DNA of 64,000 nt from Deltaproteobacteria bacterium (GCA_027493875.1 JAOSJX010000027.1:5237-69236); one strand, 5' to 3'; positions 19,581 to 30,862 are shown, counted from the first letter of the stretch. Notes: generated by a model not told the origin, from the sequence alone. Translations and numbers: made by a program.

Positions 19581-22162
19581 ACCTACCGGCACGCCGCAAA
19601 AACGGCGCCCATCCCGCACAAGCCGTCGGACTCCTTGCCGATTTGGTGGCACCCCGCGACCGTCTACTGGTCCACGGTCCTTTCGCTCCTCTACGTCGCC
19701 GCGAAACACGGCGGCTATCCCGCCGTCGTGATTTACCGCATCCGCGAGGGAATGGAACCGCTCGGCGCCGCCGCCCGTCGCCTACATGTCGCTTTTTCTC
19801 GCCGCCCTCGCCGTGCTCTTTTTCTTCGCCGCGAGAAGGGAGACCGCGAAGTCCGTCCTGCGGACCCATCAGGCGTCACTGCTGGTCCTGGGCGTCTATT
19901 TTCTGGCGGGCCAAGGAGCGTGGCGCCTCGGGCATTGGGCGCTCGGCCTTCTTTGCGAAGACGTCCTCTTCGTCGGAAAGGCTTGGCTGCTCTTCGTGGT
20001 TGGAAGGTTCTACGGATTTGAGTTGGTCGACGATCCGCGTTCGCCGGAAGCGCGCATGACGCCCCACGCCCTCGTGATGCGCGAGTTGCACATCGTGGCG
20101 AGCGCCCGGAAGGCCTCGATCGATTTCCTTTTTAATCAATGGCGCAAGCCGTCATTTCGCCTGGGTATTCGCCGCGGCCCTTCTCCTCGTCATGATCCTC
20201 TACGCGGCGACGCACGCGCGGTATTTTTACGAACCGATGGTCGATGGGACTTTTCAAAACCTCGATCCGTCGCGCCGGATCGACGCCGGCCAGACGCCCG
20301 GGCGTCGATTTTCCCCGTGTTTCACGGTATCGGCACCGTCTACCTTCATTACCCTTTCTATCGCTTCGGCGGACGAAACTTATTCTCCGCGAGACTCGCC
20401 CGTTACTTGCTTCCCGGCGCTCACGACGTTCGCGGCGTCGTGGGTCGTTTTTCTGGCGTTCGGTTTTAACGCCCGCCGGTCGCTCGCGCTCGCGGCGTTC
20501 GCGGCGGCCGTCGCCTTTGTCGTTCCGTCCTCGTTCGATCTCAAACAATTCGCCAGACCGGTCCGCATGTTTTTCCGTCTTCCGATCTATTTGTGGGAGC
20601 CGGGAGGCAGTTCGATCGCCGTCCGCACCGCGTTTCCCTCTATCGCGGGCGCCCTGGCCGTGATCGCGGGACGGCGGGCCGTCCGAACCGACGGCGACGA
20701 AGCCCTCACGCATCCGCTCGCCATCGCGGTGGCGATGATCGCCGCCGCCGCGTCCCTGTTCGTCAGCACCGAGAACGGACCGTACAGTCTGGCCGCGTTC
20801 TTGGCGGTTTTTGCCTTGGCCGGAGAATGGACGCCGGCCGGCGTCGTAAAAAAGTCGCGAGAGGGCTGTTCGCGCTGGCCGTATTCCTCGGCTCCTACTC
20901 TTGATCTTTCGCGCGGCCATCGGTCCCGATTATCTGTCGGTCTTACGATACTCGTTCGTCACCGTGCCGAACGATCAGGCATGGTATTTCGGCGTGCCGC
21001 CAAACGCGTTTCTCTATCTCTTTGGAAATGTCCGGATACCGAACAAATTCGGCATGCTCTTACACCACGCCGTCCTCTATGGCGTCGTCCTTTACTGGCT
21101 GCGCGGCGTTTGGACGGAGCGGCGGAATAAAGCCTCCGGCTGGCTGCTCCTGTATTTCCTGTTCTACGGACTCATTTCGTTGACCAGCAACGTCGGACGT
21201 TTCGGCTTTACTTATCAGCTTCCGTTGACGCGCCTTCTCATCGTCATGGGCGTGCTGGCCCTGGCCGACCGGGCCGTCGCGAAAGCGGTAAACGATGCCG
21301 TGAGACGCATGTTCGTCGCGTACGGCGTGCCCCTTTTCCTGCTCGTCTTTGCCGCGGGCGTGACGGCCAATCTCTGGGTGGAGCGGCGAGGCGCTAATTA
21401 CGCGAAAAGCAGGTTCTCCGGCGTGCATTTGGAAACCAGCATCGATCGCGAGGAGCGCGAAATCGTTGGCCGCATCCGCGAGGCCGAGGGCGGCGGATCG
21501 CCGTCCCTTTGGTCCACGTACGCCGGTCTAGCCGAATGGGACCTCGGCGTGCTCAACCCGTCGGTCGACTACATCATTCACGCCCTCGGGCCGGAGATGC
21601 GCCGGAAGTACGCCGCGGACTTCGCCGAGGTCCGGCCGCGTTTCGTGATCCTTCAGGATCCGTCTCATTTTATTTACAGCGAGTGGCTTCGCGGAACACA
21701 CTGGAATTTTTACGAGCAAATCGCGCTCAACTATCACCACGTGTTCTCCGGACCGCACCGGCAATTGTGGGAGCGAAACCTGGTTTGGAACGAGCCCTTG
21801 GAGATGACCCGACGGCTGGAGGCCGTCGATCAACCGCGGCTGGAACGAGTTGGCGGTCTCCGATCGGCTGGCCGGCCGGCCGGCATTGATCGTGGTGGAA
21901 ATTTCCTACGAGACCTTTTCGCCCTTTCGTGCGATCCCGCTGTTCGGAAAAAGCCACGCGCTATTTCGTCGTCGTGGACCGCGCCGCGAACCGTTTTCCG
22001 ATTTCGCTGCCTTATTATGAAACGACCGTGCGCTTTCCCGTTTACGCCGACGGCCGCGACGATCCGCGTCTAAAGTTCGCGACGGCCTCGCCGGTCCCCG
22101 GCGGAAAAATGCGCGTTCGCGCGATCCGTTACGGAATCTCTCCGTCAAGCGGGCTCCAATAG
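19577..22162 (+). CDS. Large polytopic membrane protein, GT-C-like, function unknown
   Basis: About 860 residues in several frames (breaks near 19600, 19785, 20140, 20310, 20880, 21835 and 21950). Ten or more hydrophobic segments occupy the first 570 residues (WWHPATVYWSTVLSLLYVA near the start, LYWLRGVWTERR and GFTYQLPLTRLLIVMGVLAL later). The last 250 residues are soluble and presumably periplasmic. It has the build of mannosyl/arabinosyl-type GT-C proteins or of an O-antigen polymerase-like protein, but no motif decides. The start at 19577 uses the ATGA overlap with the epimerase; TTG 19635 is an alternative. Confidence 0.5.
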
Positions 22163-22167
22163 CGAAG

Positions 22168-23731
22168 TCACGGCGCCCCGCCCGCCGCGGTTTCGTGCAC
22201 GAACAGCGAAAACCGTTCGTTGCGCGCGGTTTCTTTAAAACCGAACGACGGCAGCAGCGCGATCGTCGCCGGGTCCCCCATTCAGGCTGGACTGGATTGC
22301 CGCGGTCGATGAGCATGGCGCCGGGCCGATGGATCCCGAGATATTCCGTGAGCCGATTCGCGGAATATTGGCGGACGACGGGAAGCGAAATAACCGGCCG
22401 GTCGAATTGAAAAGCCCGCAAGAGGTAATTCGTCGCGACGAGACGGCCGCGGGGAACGGCTTGCTCGATCAAGCTGACGGTTCGTTAAAATACGTTCGCC
22501 GCGCGTCCGGATCCAGGTATTGCCTCCGGTCTTCGGCAACCAGGCCGATCGTCCGGCTCCCGCTCCAAACGCACGTGAGCAGCACGATCGCCGCAACCGC
22601 GAGACGCCGATGCGCCGGCCGCCCCCACGACGCGTCGAGCCGTTGCTCCGCCATGAGCGCCACCGCCGGAAGCAGCGCCAACGGAACCAGCGAATAACGC
22701 TCCACTTCGAGGTGGCCGATAAAGTGATAGATAAAACCCAGCGCGAAAAACTGCGAATACGCGAACGCCGAAAGCCATCGGTGAATTTGGTGGTCGGCAA
22801 AGAGCCTGACGAAGAACGCGGCCAAGGCGGGAAGAAAATAAATCCATCCCGTGCTTCGCGCCATCCCCGCCAAATGCGCGGTCGAGTTCAGAACGAGCAT
22901 CTTCCACAACACCGCGCCGCCGATTTGGCCGCCGAACGTCAACGACGGCGCCGCCGCATGATAAATCGCACCGCCGTAATCGCGCGTCATGAGATAGACC
23001 TTCGAGGCGAGACCGTATCCCGGATACCCCGTCCCCAGGAAAACGCGGCCGAAAACGTCGAAGACGACGAACGGCGCCAGCGCGGTCATGGAGAAAACCG
23101 CGGCGTGTTTCCATCCGGCGCGCCCGAGCGAAAGGGCCACGGCCGTGGCCAGACCGACGACCCTGAACAAGTTCGACGCCCGAGCCAGAACGCTGAGACC
23201 CATGAGGAGCCCGGCGGCCGCCATCCGCGGGCGGGCACGGAACAAAAAGAAAAAGCCCCAGGCGATGAGGACCAGGCTCGACGGTTCCGCCAGAGGAGCC
23301 GAAACGACGATATAAGCGGCCGGCGACACCGCCATCGGAAGGAGCGCGAGAGCCGCCTTCCATGACGGCAGGAAACGGGCAAACGCCGCGAAAAAGCCGA
23401 GCATCGCCGCCACGGTCAGAAAGCCGTTGACGATGATGGCCGCCGACACCGCGTGGGGTCCGCCGGCCACCGGGGAAAACATGAGCGGCGCGATCGGTTG
23501 CTGATACGGCACCGAGGTACGCGATGCGCCGATCCAATCCTGATAGAGATTGACCGACAGCCGAAAGCCCTCGCCGCGGGCCAACGACCGCGCCATATCC
23601 ATATACACCCCCGCGTCGGGGGTTAACTTTCGCAGGGCGCGGCGAGAAAGGCGAAAACCGAAACGCAGATGCACGCGATCGTAAGAAGAAAAAAGCCGTC
23701 CCGCGGGCCGGCCCCTCTTCGCGTAACGCAT
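22168..23731 (-). CDS. Polytopic membrane protein, GT-C/ArnT-like
   Basis: About 520 residues. After an initial membrane helix, which is in a third frame (around 23640-23700), a loop reads LTPDAGVYMDMARSLARGEG. An Asp-containing first luminal loop of this kind is the hallmark of GT-C glycosyltransferases (PMT/ArnT/dolichyl-type). Nine or more hydrophobic stretches follow, and a soluble C-terminal domain closes the protein after breaks near 22475 and 22255. Last gene of the minus-strand glycan operon, 31 nt after the isomerase. It converges with the other large membrane protein, with 5 bp between stops. Confidence 0.55.
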
Positions 23732-23762
23732 TCGGCGCGTGCTCTCCAAAACGCATCGCGCG

Positions 23763-24577
23763 TCACCCCCCGGCGTAGTAGCGCGTTGCGATCGCCAGCG
23801 CTTCCTCGACATCCTTCATGGAAAAAGGATCGGCGGTTTTCATTTCAATGGACGCCCAACCGCGATAGCCGACGCCGCGAAGCGCCGTCGCTAAAGCCTC
23901 GTGGGGGAGATCAGCGTGGCGAAGGGGCTCGAGAAACGGCGCGCTGATATGAAAATGGCGCAGCCAGGGCGCGCCGTCGCGGATGGCGGCAACCGCGTCG
24001 TCCCCCGCCAGCGCCATGCAGCCCGAACATAAATGCAGGCAAACGCCGGGATGGTTGAGATCGACGACGAATCGCTTCGCCTCTTCCGCCCGCGTCAAAA
24101 ATCTGCGCCGTAATCCGTCGGATTGGCTTCGAGCCCGATCGCCCCCCCCGCCGACGCGGCCCGGTCGCCGAGGCGCGAAAAAAACGAGCGCGCGATCGCA
24201 TCCGTTTGATCGTCGCGCGGCCCGCCGATAAGGCGATTTTTTCGGTGACCCGAAAACCAGGACGCCGGCGCCGAGACCCGCCGCGAGATCGATCATGCGG
24301 CCGAGGTACGCCAACGTCTCCGCGCGTTTGCTCTCCGAGCCGAAAACGGTGAGGTCCGGCCGACCGTACAACAAGGACTGCATGGCGGCGATCGCAAGGC
24401 CCTTGCGCTCCCACATCGCCCGATATGACCTTACATCGCGCGGCGTCGCATCCGTCGGCCGCGCCCACATTTCGTCGGCGCGACTTCCACGCCGCCGACA
24501 CGAAAGGCCCGCAGCACCTCGGCGGCCTCCGCCTCCCGTTCGATCGGCCAGGCGATATTTGAAATCGCGACCTTCAC
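23763..24577 (-). CDS. Sugar phosphate isomerase/epimerase (AP-endonuclease-2 TIM barrel)
   Basis: About 270 residues of the xylose-isomerase-like TIM-barrel family. Blocks are VAISNIAWPIE at the start, RAFRVGGVEVAP, SYRAMWERKGLAIAAMQSLL, then VDLNHPGVCLHLCSG and FHISAPFLEPL (metal-binding Asp/His/Glu candidates), and WASIEMK at the end. Breaks lie near 24480, 24230 and 24115. The GTG start (24577) overlaps the TGA of the SDR gene by 4 nt. It probably isomerises a sugar or sugar acid used by the operon; the substrate cannot be named. Confidence 0.68.
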
Positions 24578-25347
24578 GGACGCCCTCCGCGGGCCCGCGC
24601 GACGTAGCGCCGGAGATCGGTCAACACCTCGTCTCGCGAATAGATATACGAGCCGCTTTGCCCGAAACGGGCGGCGTGCGCCGTCCGCATATCGTAGCGG
24701 GCGGGCGCGGCATCCGTCTCCTGGCGGAAATCGATCGCAAACGATTTCAGGGCCATCTCCGCCACCGATACCGGTTCCGTGGACCAATTCACAAGCGGCA
24801 ACCCCGCGTCCACAACGCGCTCGATGTCGGCCCAAAGCCGTTCCGTGCTGTAAAACTGAAAGACCGCCCGATGGTCGATCTTCTCGGTCTGATGGTCGTT
24901 GAGCAGATCGTAAATCGCGTTCTTTTTGAGTCCCGGACCGAACAATCCCGGCAGGCGCATGACGTGGAATCGTTCGAAGCGCTCCGCGACGAACCGTTCA
25001 AGCAGGAGCCGATGTTTGCCGTAGGGCGCGACGGTCTCCGGATCGATCGGCGTCAGTTCATCCACCCCGCGCGGCAGCGGATAAACGTCCACCGTCGAAA
25101 CGAGCACGACAACGCGCGATCTGATTTGGCCGAGCGCGGACATGAGGCGCCGAATCGCGGCCAGGTCCTTTTCCGGTTCCTTGTTCGCCAGCCACTTCAC
25201 CCCCGGCGCCCCGCAACACACGACGAGTTCGTACGAACGTCCGGCCATGTCTTCAATATTGGTGGAGCGGTAATATTCGTCGAACGAGCGCTGCGACGCG
25301 ACGCTTCCCCCGACGAATCCCGTGAACCCGATGAGCGCGCTGGTCAT
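24574..25347 (-). CDS. NAD(P)-dependent SDR sugar dehydratase/epimerase-like protein
   Basis: A 257-residue, intact protein. The N-terminal FTGFVGGSVA is a shortened Rossmann glycine motif. VVVLVSTVDVYPLP and PYGKHRLLLERFV hold the Ser and Tyr-x3-Lys positions of extended SDRs. VMRLPGLFGPGLKKN matches the substrate-binding segment. It is shorter than GalE-type enzymes. The start overlaps the GT2 stop, and the stop overlaps the isomerase start (GTGA), so it is tightly coupled in the operon. Confidence 0.72.
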   Translation of the reverse strand: MTSALIGFTGFVGGSVASQRSFDEYYRSTNIEDMAGRSYELVVCCGAPGVKWLANKEPEKDLAAIRRLMSALGQIRSRVVVLVSTVDVYPLPRGVDELTPIDPETVAPYGKHRLLLERFVAERFERFHVMRLPGLFGPGLKKNAIYDLLNDHQTEKIDHRAVFQFYSTERLWADIERVVDAGLPLVNWSTEPVSVAEMALKSFAIDFRQETDAAPARYDMRTAHAARFGQSGSYIYSRDEVLTDLRRYVARARGGRP

Positions 25348-26161
25348 GCCGGCCCTTTCGGATCGAAGCGTCTAAAACACGTCGCGAAAAGTGCGCGAAG
25401 AACATTGAGGTTGCCGCGCAGAGGCGATATCTTGCTCGGAAGCGGCCCGGCCGGCGGATAGCGTCGCGCGACCGGAATTTCCGTAACCCGATACCCGAGA
25501 CGCGACGCCCGGATCGCAAGATAGTAGTGGAGTTCATAGCCGGAAAACACGTCCCGAAAAAATCGACGCCCGGATCGGACAGAAACGCCGCGCTGTACGC
25601 GCGAAATCCGTTCGTCGTGTCCGTATACGGATAACCCGACGCCGCGCGCATCATAGGGGCGTGCACCAGTTTCAACCCGAGCCCGCGGGAAATCGGAAGG
25701 TTCTCGGAGATTCCGCCCGGAACGAAGCGCGAACCTTGCACATGATCGAATCCTTCGCGCAGCGCGGAAACGAAACGAGGAATCGCTTCCGCGCCGTCCT
25801 TGTTGTTGCCGTCCATCGCGATCACGCCGGCGTAACCGCGCCGCAGCGCCCAATCGAACGCCATCCGCATCTGGGCGCCGAGCCGGCCCGGGCCGCGTTT
25901 GACGAGCACCGTATTCACGCCGAGCGGTTCGACCGCGTCCCGGTCCACCGAACCGTCCGTGCTGCCGCCGTCGGCGATCACGATGTCCGTGTCCTCCGCG
26001 AAGGACGCCATCGTCCGCAATTGTTGGTGCAATTTGCCGCTTTCATTGATCACGAAAACCGCGAGACAATAGTCGCGCCGCTTCGGTTGAAACGCCCTCT
26101 CTTCATAAGAGGGGACGTCCCGGCGGGGGCGTCCGTCGTCGCGGGAACGGTCGTCCGTCAC
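25344..26161 (-). CDS. Glycosyltransferase family 2 (polyprenyl-phosphate sugar transferase-like)
   Basis: GT-A fold inverting transferase of about 272 residues. It shows VFVINESGKL, DIVIADGGSTDGSVD, then VIAMDGNNKDGAEAIPRFV, where a DGN replaces the usual DxD. A frame break near 25560 leads into LHYYLAIRASRLGYRVTEIPVARRYP. No C-terminal membrane helices are present, unlike its upstream neighbour. The GTG start (26161) is set by a GTGA overlap with the preceding gene. It likely acts on a lipid-linked or surface glycan. Confidence 0.75.
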
Positions 26162-27180
26162 AGGTCCGGCGTCTCGTCGCGGTAAGCGGGTTCCGAAACG
26201 TCCAGAATGTTCCGGCGCGTTTCGTCTTCGATCATCACCGAACTGTGCATCTCCTCCAGCACGTGATAAAGAGGCCGGTCGGTCGCCTCTTCCAGCACGC
26301 GGTCCATATACGCGCCCAGCAGCGTCAAACAGATAAAAGCGATCAAAAACAGTCCGCTCATCTGGAGAGACAAGGTCGTCCACCCCTCCATCACTTCGTT
26401 TTTCAGAACGTTGATCATAATCACGTAGCCTGTGTAAAGCGCCGAAAGAAACGATCCCGCGATGCCGATCAGACTGACGAACCGGAAGCGGACGATTCGA
26501 ATTGTGCACGATGATCGCCGCGCCGAGGAGAAAGGCTTCCGCCAACGTCAACCCCCGGCGCCCGTCCGGAACGGGAGATCAATGGATAAGGAAAATACGT
26601 TTCGCGATAACCGATCTCCGCCACCAGAACGACGAGAAACCGGCGCTTGCGTTTGATGCGCGTGATCGCGTTGACCGCCTGGCGGCTGAAGACGCGATAG
26701 GACGTGTTCGGGTCCGTCGGAAGCGATACCGGAAGAAGCAACCGCGCCAGCGAATGAAACGCCGACGCGGCCCATCGGAAGAGCATCCCCCGGTTCCGGA
26801 CGGTTCGTCGGGACGCCCGTCACGATGTCCGCGCCCCGGCGCGAAATGTCCACCATCGTCGGGATCGCGTCCGGAGGATCGTCGTTCGGAACCATCGTCA
26901 CGACAAAGTCGCCGATCGCCGAATCCAGCCCCGCGGCGATGGCCGCCTCGAAACCCATCGCCTTGGAAAGGCGGATCATCCGCACGCAACGGAAGCGCTG
27001 GAGAAGTTCCCGCACCGTTTCCGTCGTCGCGTCCCGGGAGTGGTCGTCGACCAGCACGATCTCGTAGTACGTGTAGTGCGTTGAAAGGACGGCGTGCACG
27101 GCCGCGACGAATTCTTCGATGATCGGCGCGTCATTGTGCAGCGGCGCCACCACCGAGACCAGGCAATCGGCCTTCGTCAT
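26158..27180 (-). CDS. GtrB/DPM1-like glycosyltransferase family 2 with C-terminal membrane helices
   Basis: Polyprenyl-phosphate glycosyltransferase type: an N-terminal GT-A domain (SVVAPLHNDAPIIEEFV, EIVLVDDHSRDATTE, and VTMVPNDDPPDAIPTMV in place of DADLQDPPE), then two membrane helices and the family tail LTLLGAYMDRVLEEATDRPLY. Breaks near 26785 and 26480 must be repaired to join catalytic and membrane parts. It likely makes an undecaprenyl-phosphate sugar. The start overlaps the FAD oxidoreductase stop (27177-27180). Confidence 0.8.
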
Positions 27181-28307
27181 GCGTCCATCGCCTTTCCCGA
27201 AAGGACCTTTTTGATCTCGTCTGTCATATCATACACGTTGTCGATCTTCCCACCCATAATGACGTGGTAATTCCGAAGGCCCGCGTCGCGCGCGAACAAG
27301 ATCGGGCGGCTGTCGTCCGTTTCGCTCAGGGGGAGAACCGTCTTCACTTCCCAAAGGCTCTCCACGTACCGGCATTGGGTCAGAACCGGGAGGTAGCGCG
27401 CCGCATCGCGCACCATGTAAGGAAACGACGTCGTTTTCTCCGCGCGGTCGAAGACGCCGTGCGCGTCGAGCGTCCGCTCCCCGGGGCGGTCTTCCCACTG
27501 AAAATGCGGCGTATAGCGGACGTGACTCAGGGTATAGTGCCCCCGCGGCGGGAAAGGCATGATCGAAAAGAACGGGCCGCACATCACCGTCACGCCGATC
27601 CCCCGAAGTTCGTCGGGAATGCCGACCAAAGCCATCTCCGTCAATTCGTGTTTCAACGGAATGACCGGTAGACCCGACCGCCGGGCCAGGGCGTTGATCT
27701 GGGAATACGTGCAATTGAAAACGTGACGGGCCTCCACCGTTTCGGCTCCCGTGGGTGTTTCGAGCGTCGCGCGAAGGCCGCCCTCCGCCGTTTGATGCAG
27801 CGTCTCGACGCGGGTCCCAAGGCGGCACACGACCCCCGCGCCCTCCACGCGAGCGACCATGGCGCGTTTCAGCAAAACCGGGTCGAACGCGCATTCCTCC
27901 GTCACGAAAACCTGTTCGACGTGATCGAAATCGAACAACCGGCGCACGCGAGGAGGCGCCGGCTCGATGTCCGCGCCGACGCTGCGCATGAACCGGTAAT
28001 ATTGCCGCGCCGTGACCTTCGAATAATGCCGGCCCACCGCGTAGTATTGCGTGAACGAACGGTCCACGCAGTCCGGGAATTCCTTCAGAAAACGAGGGTA
28101 GTTGGCCCGCGACCGGACCGCCGTGAGAAAGCTGCGCGGATAATGATAACCGTTGTGGACGCGCGCCTGATTGACGTACGACGCGCGGCTCATGAAATCC
28201 GCTTCCTTCTCGCAAAGCAGAACCTCGTGGCCCGCGTGGCGCAATAATTCCGCCGTGTAGAGGCCGAAAAAACCGCCGCCCACGACTAATGAATCGAATT
28301 GAGGCAT
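27177..28307 (-). CDS. FAD-dependent oxidoreductase (DAO family)
   Basis: An intact 376-residue flavoprotein. The N-terminus LVVGGGFFGLYTAELLRHAGH carries the GxGxxG FAD motif, EVLLCEKEA follows at the end of beta 2, and the C-terminus GLRNYHVIMGGKIDNVYD closes the FAD site. The sequence NQARVHNGYHYPRS is shared with a group of DAO-like proteins found in polysaccharide clusters. It is the first gene of the six-gene glycan operon, 66 nt after the zinc permease gene. The substrate may be a sugar or amino-sugar; this is inferred from context only. Confidence 0.72.
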   Translation of the reverse strand: MPQFDSLVVGGGFFGLYTAELLRHAGHEVLLCEKEADFMSRASYVNQARVHNGYHYPRSFLTAVRSRANYPRFLKEFPDCVDRSFTQYYAVGRHYSKVTARQYYRFMRSVGADIEPAPPRVRRLFDFDHVEQVFVTEECAFDPVLLKRAMVARVEGAGVVCRLGTRVETLHQTAEGGLRATLETPTGAETVEARHVFNCTYSQINALARRSGLPVIPLKHELTEMALVGIPDELRGIGVTVMCGPFFSIMPFPPRGHYTLSHVRYTPHFQWEDRPGERTLDAHGVFDRAEKTTSFPYMVRDAARYLPVLTQCRYVESLWEVKTVLPLSETDDSRPILFARDAGLRNYHVIMGGKIDNVYDMTDEIKKVLSGKAMDA

Positions 28308-28373
28308 GAAACCCTTTTTCCGGAAACGTCATTCCCGGAAGGCGCGGGGGAGCCGTTGTTCGGGAACCGAATA

Positions 28374-29276
28374 CTAATCAGTCACCCGCGCGGAATCAAC
28401 CGGACGCGCCGCGGAAGCGCCCGCGGTTCCGGTTCGAAAAGCCGCCGCGAATCGTCGCCAGACGAGCGCTGCCAAATAAACCGCTCCAGCCGAAACAACG
28501 ATCGTCGCGCCGGCCGGCAGATCCGGGCCGTAACTCGCGGCTAAACCGAACGACGTGATGAGCGCGCACAAGATCACCGAGAGCAGCATCATACGCCACA
28601 TCGAGCGCGCGAAAAGGCCCGCCACCGCAGCCGGCAGCGTCAACAACGCGATCACCATGACGACGCCGACCGCCGTGACGAGCAGGACCACCGTCAACGC
28701 CGTGAGCGCGAGCAGCAACAGGTAATAGAGGTCGGCACGCAGTCCGCGAAGCCGGGCGAATTCCTCGTCGAAGCACACCGCCTGAAATTGATGGTAAAAG
28801 AGCGCGACCGTCGCGAGCACCGCCAGATCGAGCGCCGCCACCAACTCGATCTCCCGAGGCGAAATCATGAGGATGTTGCCGAAAAGATAGCCCATGAGCT
28901 CTTCGGCGTACCCCGGCGTCCGCGCGATGAAAATCACCCCCAACGCCATCCCGATCGCCCAGATGGCGCTGATCACCGTGTCCTCGCGTTCCTTCCCGCG
29001 TAGGCTCACCAGTCCGATCACCAGCGCCGACACGAGCGCCGCGGCCACCGCCCCGTGCAGAGGACGAACGCCCTCCCATCCCAAGACCGCCCGCACGAAA
29101 AAGGCCGCGCCCATGCCGCCCAGCACGCTGTGCGAAATGCCTCCCGCGATATAGCTGATCCGCCGCGTCACCACATACGTCCCGATCACACCGCACGCGA
29201 GGCTCACCAGCAACCCCGTCACGAGCGCGTATTGAAGAAACGCGTGACGCGGAAGATCGGCGAAAAACACCGTCAT
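28374..29276 (-). CDS. znuB: Zinc/manganese ABC transporter permease (ZnuB-like)
   Basis: Membrane subunit of an ABC-3 family metal importer. It has 300 residues and eight or so hydrophobic helices. Typical segments are RRISYIAGGISHSVLGGMGAAFF, VISAIWAIGMALGVIFIA, EELMGYLFGNILMIS and LLVTAVGVVMVIALLTLPAA. It is intact. Its ATG overlaps the stop of the ATPase gene (29273-29276), so the apparent 572-codon fusion with it is an artefact of continuing the frame upstream. Last gene of the znu operon. Confidence 0.85.
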   Translation of the reverse strand: MTVFFADLPRHAFLQYALVTGLLVSLACGVIGTYVVTRRISYIAGGISHSVLGGMGAAFFVRAVLGWEGVRPLHGAVAAALVSALVIGLVSLRGKEREDTVISAIWAIGMALGVIFIARTPGYAEELMGYLFGNILMISPREIELVAALDLAVLATVALFYHQFQAVCFDEEFARLRGLRADLYYLLLLALTALTVVLLVTAVGVVMVIALLTLPAAVAGLFARSMWRMMLLSVILCALITSFGLAASYGPDLPAGATIVVSAGAVYLAALVWRRFAAAFRTGTAGASAARPVDSARVTD

Positions 29277-30007
29277 GCGTCCTCCGCGTGAAGGCGTTCG
29301 TCGTGACGCACGATCCGCATCGACTCGCCGTAAAGCGCGTTGATCGTATCGCCCGTCAGCTTGCTCGTCGGGTGCACCGCCACCGTGCGGTTCACGCACA
29401 CGACGCTCTCCACCGATTTCGAGACGAACGCCAGGTCGTGTGACACAAGCAGCACCGTCAGCTTGCGGCTGAGCCCCCGCAGAAGGTCGTAGAAATCCGC
29501 TTCGACGCGATAGTCCAAATGCGCCGTCGGCTCGTCCAGCAAGAGAATTTCCGGATCGGCGGCCAGGGCGCGCGCGATCAGCACGCGCTGTTTCTGCCCG
29601 CCGGAAAGTTCCGCGAACAGGCGGTGCTCCGATCCCTGCAGGCCGACTTCGGCCAGGGCGGTCTCGGCCCGTTCCCGGTCCTTGCGGCCGAACGGCCCAA
29701 TCGGGCGAATGCGCCCGAGCAGCACCACGTCCAGCGCGCGCATCGGAAATCGATCGTCCAAATGGTGATGTTGCGGCATGTACCCCAGACGCTTGCGCGC
29801 CGTCTCCGGCCGCTCGCCGAGGACGCGGACGGTACCGGCCGTCGGTTGGACCAATCCCAGGATCAGTTTCAAAAGCGTCGTTTTTCCGCCGCCGTTCGGC
29901 CCGACGATCGAAAGAAAATCCCCTCGCTGAACCTGGAAATCGACGTGCTCGAGCACCGGCCGCCCGTCGTAACCGAACGCCGCGTCCTCCATCGTGATGA
30001 CCGTCAT
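29273..30007 (-). CDS. znuC: Zinc ABC transporter ATP-binding protein (ZnuC-like)
   Basis: ABC ATPase of 244 residues that powers metal import. Walker A GPNGGGKT is at 36-43, Q-loop YMPQHHHLDDRFPM, signature LSGGQKQR, Walker B ILLLDEPTAHLD and the switch His in VLLVSHDLAFV. It is intact. The start overlaps the znuA stop by 4 nt. Metal specificity comes from the neighbours rather than from this protein. Confidence 0.88.
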   Translation of the reverse strand: MTVITMEDAAFGYDGRPVLEHVDFQVQRGDFLSIVGPNGGGKTTLLKLILGLVQPTAGTVRVLGERPETARKRLGYMPQHHHLDDRFPMRALDVVLLGRIRPIGPFGRKDRERAETALAEVGLQGSEHRLFAELSGGQKQRVLIARALAADPEILLLDEPTAHLDYRVEADFYDLLRGLSRKLTVLLVSHDLAFVSKSVESVVCVNRTVAVHPTSKLTGDTINALYGESMRIVRHDERLHAEDA

Positions 30008-30850
30008 GCGCCGCCGTCCTTCGCGAAGGCCGCCGCCACCGCTTCACCGAGGCGCTCAAGATTGGCCGCGTAGTCGCGCGCGAGCGGGTCAACCTCGACC
30101 AGTTCCGCGCCGAGCGACCGCGCGACCGTCATCGCGGTTCGTTTGGGGAATTGCGGCTGCACGAACAAAACGCGAACCCCATGCTGCTTGGCGCGGTCGA
30201 TCCACCGCGCCAGTTGACGAGCGCTCGGCTCTTTTTCCTCGTGTTCGAGCGCAATCTGTTGGAGACCGTAGCGCGCGCCGAAATGGCCGAGCGCCGGATG
30301 GTATACGTAAAATTCGCGCCCGCGAAACGCGGCAAGCCGTTTTTTATTCGCCGCGTCGGCCGCATCGATGCGTTCCACGAGCGCCCGCCATCCGGCGTCG
30401 TAGACATCGGCGTTGGCGGCGTCGACCGCGCGCAACACATCGCGAACGGCCGTGGCCATCCGGCGCCCCTCCAGAGGATCGAGCCAGCGATGCGGATCGT
30501 CGCCGTCGTGCTCGCCGTGCCCCACGTACGGCGGAGCGAGATCGACGAGACGGACGCCCGGAAAAGCGCCTAATTTTTCGCGGAGATTTTTTCGAACGGA
30601 ATACCCGCGAAAAAAACGGCCCGCGCGTCGGAGAGCGCCGCCACACGGCGCGGCGACGGTTCATACGCGTGCGGCGACTGTCCTCGTCCCACCAGCACGT
30701 CCACCGCGGCGCGTCCTGGGACACGGCGTCCACGAGGCCCGCCACGGGTTCGATCGACGCGCAAACCTTGAATGGCGCGGAGAACGCCGGTCCGCCGGGC
30801 GCAAGCAACGTAAAAATCGTCACGGCGAAAACGAAGAGGCGGGCGACCAT
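30004..30850 (-). CDS. znuA: Zinc ABC transporter substrate-binding protein (ZnuA-like)
   Basis: Periplasmic cluster A-I metal-binding protein of about 280 residues. It has a Sec signal peptide (LAPGGPAFSA), then ASIEPVAGLVDAV, the first His region GRGQSPHAYEPSP, a short loop GHGEHDGDDPHRWLDP containing three His, and VYHPALGHFGARYGLQQIALEHE. These are the usual metal ligands. Breaks lie near 30690 and 30590. The start is set at ATG 30850, 12 nt after the repressor stop. Confidence 0.85.
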
Positions 30851-30862
30851 GGCGATCAACCG

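Noticed and set aside
28374..30092. A 572-codon ORF that seems to fuse ZnuC and ZnuB
   Set aside because: The intact ZnuC lies in a different frame (29273-30007); the upstream part is an Arg/Gly-rich shadow. ZnuB starts at 29276.
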